DNA of 9,837 nt, from assembly GCA_036661515.1 (NCBI GenBank), contig JAVWYO010000074.1, forward strand, positions 1 to 9,837. Direction: 5' to 3'. The notes under the pieces were generated by a model. That model was given only the letters and a program-made list of their open reading frames with translations, was not told the DNA's origin and made no database searches. The DNA comes from HGM05232 sp036661515. Lineage in GTDB: Bacteria; Bacteroidota; Bacteroidia; Bacteroidales; Muribaculaceae. The translations under genes and the position numbers were made by a program. Positions 1 to 6,266 of this stretch are shown here, one piece after another (the stretch's first letter is position 1; each line of letters opens with the position of its first letter).

Positions 1-183
1 TATTGCGACAATCATATCTATAATGCCGAAGGACAATTGAACCAAGTTCTTACCGATAATGGTTATATCGAAAACGATAAATATCACTTCTTCATTAAAG
101 ATTATCAAGGAAATAACAGAGTGGTATTTGACCAAGATGGCACAATTGAGCAACTCAATCACTACTATCAATATGGCGGACTA
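1..183 (+). pseudogene. Rhs/YD-repeat protein fragment, cut by the window edge and broken at its 3' side
   Basis: The reading frame is open from base 1 and carries a typical Bacteroidota Rhs-core stretch: a YHFFIKDYQGNNRVVFDQDG segment followed by TIEQLNHYYQYGGL. This matches the pattern IKDHxGNNRVVxxxxGxVxQxxHYYPFGG that I recall from the end of Rhs cores. In intact proteins this is followed by a tract of the YNGKE...GLxxYDYGARxYD type and then a variable toxin tip. Here the match stops after YGGL near base 183. The frame then runs through unrelated residues to a stop at 316-318. Rhs proteins are large surface or secreted polymorphic-toxin carriers, and recombination at their C-terminal ends is common. 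I infer a remnant left by such recombination. The start of the gene lies outside the window, so I cannot say whether the upstream part is intact. Confidence 0.72.
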
Positions 184-446
184 TGTTTCGTATCAAGTCT
201 AAAGATAACAACCGTGCACGTTTCTATTTCTATTACAGTACAGGAGCAGGTGGCTATATACCAAAGCATCTTTTACCTATATTCGAACAGGAGAAAAAAA
301 ATATCGATTTTTGGTTGAAAAATGTAAACATTGTGAAGCTAATTGAGGAAAACAAATTGCTCAAGACTGAAGATGACGAAAATGGCTACGCGTTGCGCTT
401 TACATATTATTTGATTCCATACGTGTCCGAACTTTTCCAAAAATAA
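183..446 (+). CDS. Small unrecognised protein or protein tail, possibly an Rhs immunity remnant
   Basis: This frame encodes 87 residues from an ATG at 183 and overlaps the broken Rhs frame in a different phase. The product is rich in charged and aromatic residues (for example RARFYFYYSTGAGG near residues 12-25 and a C-terminal RFTYYLIPYVSELFQK). It has no signal peptide or membrane segment. The composition looks like a real folded protein rather than a shadow, because the out-of-frame Rhs reading becomes meaningless exactly where this one starts. The frame is also open upstream of the ATG, so this may be the C-terminal half of a longer protein joined here by deletion. Its position just after an Rhs core is where immunity proteins sit, but I do not recognise the family, and that role is only a guess. 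No clear ribosome binding site is visible. Confidence 0.4.
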   Translation: MFRIKSKDNNRARFYFYYSTGAGGYIPKHLLPIFEQEKKNIDFWLKNVNIVKLIEENKLLKTEDDENGYALRFTYYLIPYVSELFQK

Positions 447-479
447 TGATTAAAATAATACATTTATAATAATAATTGT

Positions 480-487
480 TATCTTTG
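480..487 (+). promoter_or_regulatory. Candidate Bacteroidota -7 box upstream of the aquaporin gene
   Basis: TATCTTTG fits the TAnnTTTG -7 consensus exactly. I see no good TTTG at the expected distance upstream, so the promoter is weak or incomplete on paper. If used, it would give a leader of about 150 nt before the aquaporin start, with a hairpin and T-run (578-597) inside it. Confidence 0.4.
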
Positions 488-577
488 GGACGCACTTATA
501 TCGAATAATAGGTATGAATAATTTAAGTAACGCGAATCACATCATATACAATATCCATCGTTGTATCACTATTTAGA

Positions 578-597
578 GAGTGACACACTCGTTTTTT
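578..597 (+). terminator. Small hairpin with T-run between the Rhs remnant and the aquaporin gene
   Basis: GAGTG and CACTC form a 5-bp stem around a 3-nt ACA loop, followed by GTTTTTTG. The stem is short for an intrinsic terminator. It could end transcripts from the Rhs side, or, if the 480-487 box is active, lie inside the aquaporin leader as an attenuator-like element. Confidence 0.4.
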
Positions 598-642
598 GCA
601 TAAATGTTATCAGTTTTTAATTAACCATAAAACATTTAAATC

Positions 643-1323
643 ATGACAAAAAAGTTCTTAGCCGAAATGGTCGGCACAATGGTACTCGTACTATTAGGTT
701 GCGGTGCCGCAGTGTTTAACGGAGGCGCAACAAGCGTCCAAGCTGTATTAACAATCGCTTTTGCTTTTGGTCTTTCTGTAGTGGCAATGGCTTACACGAT
801 TGGGTCGATTTCGGGCTGTCACATCAATCCCGCTATCACTCTTGGTGTTTGGCTTAGTGGTCGCATGAAAGGGTCGGAAGCAGCAATCTACATGGTGGCA
901 CAAGTTATAGGAGCAATTATTGGTTCTGCTATAATATTTGCTATCATTCACACTGCAGTTCCCGATACAATTGCTACAGGAGCAACGCAAACAGGAGCAA
1001 ATGGATTTGCTGAAGGGAATCTCTATCCAGCATTCATTGCCGAGACTGTATTTACATTTATCTTTGTTCTCGTAGTACTTGGAAGCACAAGTGCCACAAG
1101 TGGAACGCCAAAATTTGCAGGTCTTGCAATAGGTCTTTCATTGGTACTTATCCATATCGTATGCATTCCTCTTACAGGGACATCGGTCAACCCAGCTCGA
1201 AGTATTGCTCCAGCACTATTTGAAGGTGTAGCTGCTCTATCTCAGTTGTGGGTATTCATCGTAGCTCCATTCCTCGGTGCAGCCCTTGCAGCAGCGCTAT
1301 GGAAAGGCTTAGAAAAAGAATAG
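643..1323 (+). CDS. aqpZ: Aquaporin Z, water channel
   Basis: The 226-residue protein is a major intrinsic protein (MIP) with six membrane segments and two half-helices, close to the 231 residues of E. coli AqpZ. Both signature motifs are present: CHINPAITLG (NPA at 62-64) and TSVNPARS (NPA at 183-185). By alignment with AqpZ from memory, the selectivity filter reads Phe42, His171, Thr180 and Arg186. This is the water-specific quartet rather than that of glycerol facilitators, where His is replaced by Gly. Cys20 matches the conserved AqpZ cysteine. The protein sits in the inner membrane and equilibrates water during osmotic change. The ATG at 643 begins the conserved N-terminus (KFLAEMVGT), so the start is secure despite no Shine-Dalgarno sequence. 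A strong terminator follows directly, so it appears monocistronic. An MscS channel, also osmotic in role, is next downstream. Confidence 0.95.
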   Translation: MTKKFLAEMVGTMVLVLLGCGAAVFNGGATSVQAVLTIAFAFGLSVVAMAYTIGSISGCHINPAITLGVWLSGRMKGSEAAIYMVAQVIGAIIGSAIIFAIIHTAVPDTIATGATQTGANGFAEGNLYPAFIAETVFTFIFVLVVLGSTSATSGTPKFAGLAIGLSLVLIHIVCIPLTGTSVNPARSIAPALFEGVAALSQLWVFIVAPFLGAALAAALWKGLEKE

Positions 1324-1340
1324 AAACACATAAAGTCATT

Positions 1341-1371
1341 AAAACGGGGGACTCAGCATCTCCCGTTTTTT
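1341..1371 (+). terminator. Intrinsic terminator of aqpZ
   Basis: AAAACGGGGGA (1341-1351) pairs with TCTCCCGTTTT around a 7-nt CTCAGCA loop, giving an 11-bp stem with one G-T wobble. It runs straight into a T-tract ending at 1371. It starts 17 bp after the aqpZ stop codon. Confidence 0.88.
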
Positions 1372-1471
1372 GTTACTGCACAAAAAACTAAGCAAAACAG
1401 ATTTACACGGCATCTTTTATTCTTTTACTAACTTTTATCGCATATCGGGCATCCATTTAAAATTTAATTTA

Positions 1472-1479
1472 TACATTTG
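1472..1479 (+). promoter_or_regulatory. -7 box of the mscS-family gene
   Basis: TACATTTG matches the Bacteroidota TAnnTTTG consensus exactly. No TTTG is visible at the usual -33 distance. A start of transcription near 1485 would leave a short leader of about 20 nt to the ATG at 1505, or about 32 nt to the in-frame ATG at 1517. Confidence 0.55.
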
Positions 1480-1504
1480 CCAAATACCAATGTGAATTCA
1501 AAGT

Positions 1505-3337
1505 ATGTTAAATGAGATGAGAAGAATATATATAGTATTAGTGGCCTTGTGTTTTACAAGCTACGTAAGCCCTATCCAAGCACAAATAAAGGAAAAAGTT
1601 AAAAGTATCATTGCCTCAGTATCTGATAGTACAACCAACAATCAGATAGGAGATAGCTTAGTAAAGCGCGACTCTACAGAACTTTCGGGTGTAAAGGTTG
1701 AGCTACAAGAAGCCAACTTAGCCAAGATGGAGCTACAAATGGAGATAGAACAAATGCGCTTAAAGCTATATTCGTCCGACTCCTTGAAACTTGTTGCGCA
1801 AAAACTACGCATTGACTCTATTCGTGGTATCACTGTTGGGTTTCCTGTTGTTGTTGAAGGGGATACGCTTTTTACCATATTTGCCCATCGAGGAGGGCTC
1901 TCGGCACACTATCGTGCAACAGCATTTTCGACAAATATTTTAGATTTAGGTAAGAAATACAATATAGATCCCGATTCGCTATATCTTGAACATAGCGAAA
2001 ACGTTACCGATATAATGTATGACTCAAAGGTATTAGTTTCTATTACCGATTTTGATGCTCTATGGCAAAATACAAATCGTGATGAATTAGCCGAAACTTA
2101 TCGCATCCTTATTATAAAGAAACTCAAAGAGCTAAAAGAAGAATACAGCATAATACAACTCGTTAAGCGCATAAGCTATTTTGCTTTAGTTATTATCCTG
2201 CAATGTTTTCTTTTTTGGCTAACGAGCTATCTTTTCCGAAAGCTACATAAATACATCATAAGACTAAAGGACACGCGGCTAAGACCCGTAAAATTTGGAG
2301 ATTATGAGTTGCTGACTACTCAGCGAGAAGTTAGATTGCTACTTTTTGCGTCCAACATTACCCGTTATCTAATTGTTCTAATACAATTAGTTATCACAGT
2401 TCCAATCCTTTTCATAATTTTTCCACAAACCGAAGGACTGGCTTTGAAAATATTTTCATATTTATGGCACCCAATAAGGGGTATTGTTCTTGCAACCGTT
2501 GATTACATTCCTAATCTATTTATAATATTCATTATATTCTTTATGATAAAATACATTATAAAGGGTATTAAATATTTAGCAAGTGAAATAGAAACCGAGC
2601 ATCTGAAAATATCAGGATTTTATCCCGATTGGGCACAACCAAGTTTCCAAATCATTAGATTCCTTATGTATGCCTTCATGATAGCTATGATTTATCCATA
2701 TCTGCCAGGCTCAAAATCGGGAGTGTTTCAGGGTATCTCTATATTCGTTGGACTCATTGTATCATTAGGCTCAAGCACTGTTATAGGAAACATTATAGCA
2801 GGAATGGTCATTACATATATGCGACCTTTTAAAATAGGCGACCGCATAAAACTTAATGATACCACTGGAAATGTTATAGAAAAGACACCTTTCGTCACTC
2901 GTCTAAGGACTCCCAAAAACGAATTGGTGACTATTCCCAACTCATTCATCATGTCTTCGCACACAGTTAATTATAGTGCATCAGCACGAAATTTTGGACT
3001 AATCATTCACACCGAAGTCACTATTGGATATGATGCAAAATGGCGACAAGTGCATCAATTGCTTATTGATGCCGCACTTTCAACTAAAGATGTAAATAAA
3101 GAGCCACTTCCTTTTGTTCTTGAAACCGCCTTATCGGATAATTATCCGGTTTATCAGATAAATGCTTATATTTCCGATGCCGACAAACTTGCAATTATAA
3201 GCTCCGACTTGCATCAAAATATTCAAGACAAGTTTAATGAAGCTGGCGTAGAAATTATGTCCCCTCATTATTATTCACATCGCAATGGTAATGAGTCAAC
3301 AATTCCAAAAGAAGATACTCCAAAAGGAAAGAGCTAA
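1505..3337 (+). CDS. MscS-family mechanosensitive ion channel with long extracytoplasmic N-terminus
   Basis: The 610-residue protein opens with a signal peptide (residues 1-26, ending near PIQAQ). A heptad-like coiled coil follows at roughly 63-90, then an extracytoplasmic domain at about 100-200 (GFPVVVEGDTLFTIF; VSITDFDALW). Hydrophobic segments lie near 222-245, 286-306, 336-356 and 383-400. The pore helix and start of the beta domain are at about 408-485, with GLIVSLGSSTVIGNIIAG, the MRPFKIGDRI motif and NELVTIPNS. These last motifs define the MscS family, whose members open under membrane tension and release solutes after hypo-osmotic shock. It is about twice the length of E. coli MscS (286 residues), like the larger multi-domain members. 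The start could also be Met5 (1517), which puts the basic RR next to the initiator. It has its own promoter. Which stress or ligand the N-terminal domain senses is unknown. Confidence 0.9.
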   Translation: MLNEMRRIYIVLVALCFTSYVSPIQAQIKEKVKSIIASVSDSTTNNQIGDSLVKRDSTELSGVKVELQEANLAKMELQMEIEQMRLKLYSSDSLKLVAQKLRIDSIRGITVGFPVVVEGDTLFTIFAHRGGLSAHYRATAFSTNILDLGKKYNIDPDSLYLEHSENVTDIMYDSKVLVSITDFDALWQNTNRDELAETYRILIIKKLKELKEEYSIIQLVKRISYFALVIILQCFLFWLTSYLFRKLHKYIIRLKDTRLRPVKFGDYELLTTQREVRLLLFASNITRYLIVLIQLVITVPILFIIFPQTEGLALKIFSYLWHPIRGIVLATVDYIPNLFIIFIIFFMIKYIIKGIKYLASEIETEHLKISGFYPDWAQPSFQIIRFLMYAFMIAMIYPYLPGSKSGVFQGISIFVGLIVSLGSSTVIGNIIAGMVITYMRPFKIGDRIKLNDTTGNVIEKTPFVTRLRTPKNELVTIPNSFIMSSHTVNYSASARNFGLIIHTEVTIGYDAKWRQVHQLLIDAALSTKDVNKEPLPFVLETALSDNYPVYQINAYISDADKLAIISSDLHQNIQDKFNEAGVEIMSPHYYSHRNGNESTIPKEDTPKGKS

Positions 3338-3348
3338 GTAAAACCGAG

Positions 3349-3409
3349 TAAAAATAGAGTAATTCATGCAAAATATACAAGCCATTTTATGCTCGTATTA
3401 CTATTTTTA
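3349..3409 (+). terminator. Weak AT-rich hairpin after the mscS-family gene
   Basis: TAAAAATAG (3349-3357) plus TAAT (3360-3363) can pair with ATTA (3397-3400) plus CTATTTTTA (3401-3409), leaving a 2-nt AG bulge. The 33-nt loop can partly pair with itself (AAAAT/ATTTT). The stem is almost all A-T, so terminator function is uncertain. It is the only candidate between this gene and the next promoter. Confidence 0.35.
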
Positions 3410-3460
3410 TGAATATAAGTCCCTTAATACTGATTTATTTGTATAAAAAAATACTACAAT

Positions 3461-3491
3461 TTTGAGAGTTATGTAAATTTTGGTATCTTTG
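3461..3491 (+). promoter_or_regulatory. Strong Bacteroidota promoter of the PpiD-like gene
   Basis: TTTG at 3461-3464 (-33 box) and TATCTTTG at 3484-3491 (-7 box) are separated by 19 bp. Both match the published Bacteroides consensus and its spacing. Transcription would start near 3497, giving an AT-rich leader of roughly 80 nt. Confidence 0.8.
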
Positions 3492-3579
3492 CGTGCTTAT
3501 ATACACTAATACGATAGACTTAAAGACCTTTATGTATATAAAAACTAACGAATAAACTAAAAAAGAACTATATAATTAA

Positions 3580-5652
3580 ATGGCAACATTAGAGAAAATT
3601 AGGAACAAATCAGTCCTACTAATTGTAGTTATCGGTGTAGCACTTATTGCTTTTATCATCGGTGACTTTTTCACTTCAGGAAGAACATTCTTTGGTGATG
3701 GTACTACGGCAGCCGTAGTGGGTAAAGAAAAAATCGGTATCCAGGATTTTCAACGTCGATACGAAGAAGCTAATCAGCAAATGCAACAGCAAAATCAAAG
3801 TGCTGATCCCGCTTTAGTGCAAAATCAAGTGCTTAATGGAATGATTCAAGAAATTCTATTGAATGATGAAGCCGATAAACTTGGTATTTTCGTTACCGAA
3901 AATGAACTTTCAGAAGCAATGGTAGGCAAAAATGCTAATCCTATGATGATGCAATTTGCTCAACAAATGGGTGCCGAAAGTCCAGCTCAACTTTATGAGA
4001 TGATTTTCAGCCCTACAAAATTTGGTATTAAAGAAGAGCAAATCGCTCCTGCTCGTGCCGAATGGTTGAAGAAAGAAAGCGAAATGGAAAAGAATCTTCG
4101 ATATATGAAAGTAGGAGGATTGATAGCAGGCTCTATACAAGCTAACAACCTCGACAAAAAAGCTATATATGATGAAAATGCTACTACTTCATATGTAAAT
4201 CTTATAAAGAAAGATTATTCATCTCTCAAAGACTCTGATTTCCCAGTAACTGACGCAGAACTACAAGCAGAATACGACAAAATCAAAGAACAATTTAAGC
4301 AAGAATCTGAAGTACGTAGGATTCATTACATCGCTCTTGATATAAAACCTTCACCAGTTGACGAAAAATCAGCTCTAAAAATCGTTGAAGGAGCAGTTGC
4401 TCAACTAAAGGCTAATCCTGGCGTTGATGCTGTAAGAAATAATAGTGACCTTGTTATTAACGAATCGACTGTTCGCATCGCCGACATCACCGACCCTCAA
4501 GTTAAAGAATTTGTTGCTGCAAGTGAAATTGGAGCCGTATCTAATTACTCTCATGTTGACGATACCTACACTATTACAAAACTTACTGGCAAAAAAATAG
4601 AAACCGACTCTGTTAAAATAAACATGGTGGGTGTTGAAGGTCCTAAAGCAATTCAAGACTCTGTGGTTAACCTCCTTAATGCTGGTACTACTCTTGCTGA
4701 CATAGCTAAAATAAAAGGCGTAAAAGGGACACAACCCGACTATTGGATTCCTCTTTATCAACTCGGTAAGGAAGACGAAGCCACAAAGGCAAAGATTCTA
4801 AATGCTGGGGCTACTTACTTTATTCTTAACGAAGCACCTCAAGGCGCTACGATTTGTCAAGTTGTTGAAAAGAAAGCACCAAAGCAAATGTATGAAATAG
4901 CTACTGTTTCTTACAAAACATTCCCAAGTCAAACGACTATAGAGAATCTTCGTGACGGGCTACAAAAATTTATCACAGCAAACAACTCAAGCAAAGCATT
5001 TGCAGACAAAGCAATCGCTGCTGGTTATCAAGCTGTTGAAACTATAATCACACCCGAGAATCCTCAAATCGACCGCATCGAGAACACACGTAAGGCTATT
5101 CAATGGGTATTTGGTGGTGAAGTTGGAAATGTTTCTTCTATCTTTGACAAAGAAGCAAACAACAAAATGGTTGTTGTTTCTATCGACGAAATTATCCCTG
5201 CAGGTTACACTCCAGTAACCAACAAAAATGTAAAAACATTGTTGACAAATATCGTACGCAGAGATAAAAAAGCTACATCACTTATCCAAAAATTTAATGG
5301 TAAAGCTAAAGACTTAGCTGGATTTGCTACAATAATGGAATCTAAAGTTGACACAGCAGTAGCCGTTACTTTTGGTCAAAGTTTTATTCCACAGATTGGT
5401 GCTAATGAACCAGTTCTTCTTGGTCGCGTTCCAGTTTCTAAAGTAAATCAACTCGTAGGTCCTGTAAAAGGAGATCTTGGAGTTTATGTTTATCAAGTAG
5501 CAAAAATCGACAATCAAGGTCCAGCATTCAATGCCGAAGAAAGCGCAGCTCGTTTCTCATCAGTACGTGGTGGACAAGCCGTTATGCAACGTGCGATAGA
5601 AATTCTTCGCAAGTCGACAAAAATTGAAAATAAAATTATAAAGTTCTTCTAA
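3580..5652 (+). CDS. PpiD/SurA-like membrane-anchored periplasmic folding factor (peptidylprolyl isomerase family)
   Basis: The 690-residue protein has a short basic cytoplasmic tail, one membrane anchor (about residues 11-30, VLLIVVIGVALIAFIIG) and a large periplasmic part. Residues 45-175 form a SurA-N-like helical chaperone region (VGKEKIGIQDFQRRYEEA; VLNGMIQEILLNDEADKLGI), as in PpiD. A linker domain follows at about 245-340 (RRIHYIALDI). The position of the parvulin domain, about 344-434, is short and lacks recognisable HILV and GGDLGWF motifs. The C-terminus (GPVKGDLGVYVYQVAKI, ending ENKIIKFF) matches my memory of Bacteroides homologues. PpiD proteins assist folding of exported and outer-membrane proteins at the inner-membrane exit of the translocon. 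Isomerase activity is doubtful here, and I infer a mainly chaperone role. The gene has a strong promoter and its own terminator, so it is monocistronic. Confidence 0.85.
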   Translation: MATLEKIRNKSVLLIVVIGVALIAFIIGDFFTSGRTFFGDGTTAAVVGKEKIGIQDFQRRYEEANQQMQQQNQSADPALVQNQVLNGMIQEILLNDEADKLGIFVTENELSEAMVGKNANPMMMQFAQQMGAESPAQLYEMIFSPTKFGIKEEQIAPARAEWLKKESEMEKNLRYMKVGGLIAGSIQANNLDKKAIYDENATTSYVNLIKKDYSSLKDSDFPVTDAELQAEYDKIKEQFKQESEVRRIHYIALDIKPSPVDEKSALKIVEGAVAQLKANPGVDAVRNNSDLVINESTVRIADITDPQVKEFVAASEIGAVSNYSHVDDTYTITKLTGKKIETDSVKINMVGVEGPKAIQDSVVNLLNAGTTLADIAKIKGVKGTQPDYWIPLYQLGKEDEATKAKILNAGATYFILNEAPQGATICQVVEKKAPKQMYEIATVSYKTFPSQTTIENLRDGLQKFITANNSSKAFADKAIAAGYQAVETIITPENPQIDRIENTRKAIQWVFGGEVGNVSSIFDKEANNKMVVVSIDEIIPAGYTPVTNKNVKTLLTNIVRRDKKATSLIQKFNGKAKDLAGFATIMESKVDTAVAVTFGQSFIPQIGANEPVLLGRVPVSKVNQLVGPVKGDLGVYVYQVAKIDNQGPAFNAEESAARFSSVRGGQAVMQRAIEILRKSTKIENKIIKFF

Positions 5653-5675
5653 CCAAGAGCCCACAATATCCCATC

Positions 5676-5712
5676 AAAAGGCTACCTCATCACGGGTAGC
5701 CTTTTCTTTTTA
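5676..5712 (+). terminator. Intrinsic terminator of the PpiD-like gene
   Basis: AAAAGGCTACC (5676-5686) pairs perfectly with GGTAGCCTTTT (5695-5705), an 11-bp stem with an 8-nt loop. A T-rich tail CTTTTT follows. It begins 23 bp after the stop codon. Confidence 0.88.
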
Positions 5713-5742
5713 ATCTTTTATCAGCACAAAACAATCTCAGAG

Positions 5743-5774
5743 TGTGTGATATTTTGGAATTATGTGTAAATTTG
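5743..5774 (+). promoter_or_regulatory. Promoter of the sufE-POT transporter pair; decides the sufE start
   Basis: TAAATTTG at 5767-5774 matches the TAnnTTTG -7 box. TGTG at 5743-5746, 20 bp upstream, is one mismatch from the -33 TTTG. The -7 box lies downstream of the first in-frame ATG (5762). A transcript from here could therefore not use that ATG, and would instead reach the ATG at 5804 with a leader of about 24 nt. Confidence 0.6.
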
Positions 5775-5803
5775 AACTTTGTAAACAAGAACACCATAAA
5801 TAT

Positions 5804-6241
5804 ATGACCTCGATAAATGATATTCAAGACGAAATAATTGATGATTTCAACGGACTTGATGATTGGATGGATAGATACGCTTACATAATAGAACTCGGAA
5901 ACGCTGTCCCAACAATCGACGAAAAATATAAAACACAGAGTAACCTCATTGAGGGTTGCCAAAGCCGAGTGTGGCTCACTGCTGCTATTGACAATGGTGT
6001 AATCACTTTTAGAGCCGATTCCGACGCTATAATAGTGAAAGGTATAATATCCCTACTTATCCGTGTGCTATCGGCACACACACCTCAAGAGATACTAAAT
6101 AGCGACCTATATTTTATTCAAAAGATAGGACTTCAAGACCATCTATCGCCTACACGTAGCAACGGCCTGCTCGCTATGGTAAAACAGATGCGAATGTATG
6201 CACTGGCATTCAACGCTAAGCAAGAATTAGACAATAAATAA
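5804..6241 (+). CDS. sufE: SufE-family sulfur acceptor for Fe-S cluster assembly
   Basis: From the ATG at 5804 the protein has 145 residues, close to E. coli SufE (138). SufE takes persulfide sulfur from the cysteine desulfurase SufS and hands it to the SufBCD scaffold in the cytoplasm. The active-site motif EGCQSRVWL is present with the acceptor cysteine at residue 52, next to Cys51 of E. coli. Other family features are an N-terminal DIQDEIIDDF helix, a DWMDRYAYIIELG segment and a C-terminal LSPTRSNGL tract. A longer frame opens at 5762, but its 14 extra residues (MCKFELCKQEHHKY) are not conserved in SufE and overlap the promoter, so I reject that start. No sufB, C, D or S lies in the window, so this sufE stands apart from its partners. 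The POT transporter begins 25 bp downstream and is probably cotranscribed. Confidence 0.92.
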   Translation: MTSINDIQDEIIDDFNGLDDWMDRYAYIIELGNAVPTIDEKYKTQSNLIEGCQSRVWLTAAIDNGVITFRADSDAIIVKGIISLLIRVLSAHTPQEILNSDLYFIQKIGLQDHLSPTRSNGLLAMVKQMRMYALAFNAKQELDNK

Positions 6242-6266
6242 TATTAATCTTAACAATAAAGTAATT

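Noticed and set aside
4405..4761. A 118-codon minus-strand frame inside the PpiD-like gene
   Set aside because: It is wholly antisense to a well-supported gene, with no promoter or recognisable protein content.
5762..5803. An upstream 14-residue extension of SufE containing two cysteines
   Set aside because: It is not part of the SufE family, and the promoter -7 box lies within it.
5690..5962. A minus-strand frame over the sufE promoter region
   Set aside because: It overlaps the terminator of the PpiD-like gene and the start of sufE, which is well supported on the + strand. Its content has no recognisable domain.
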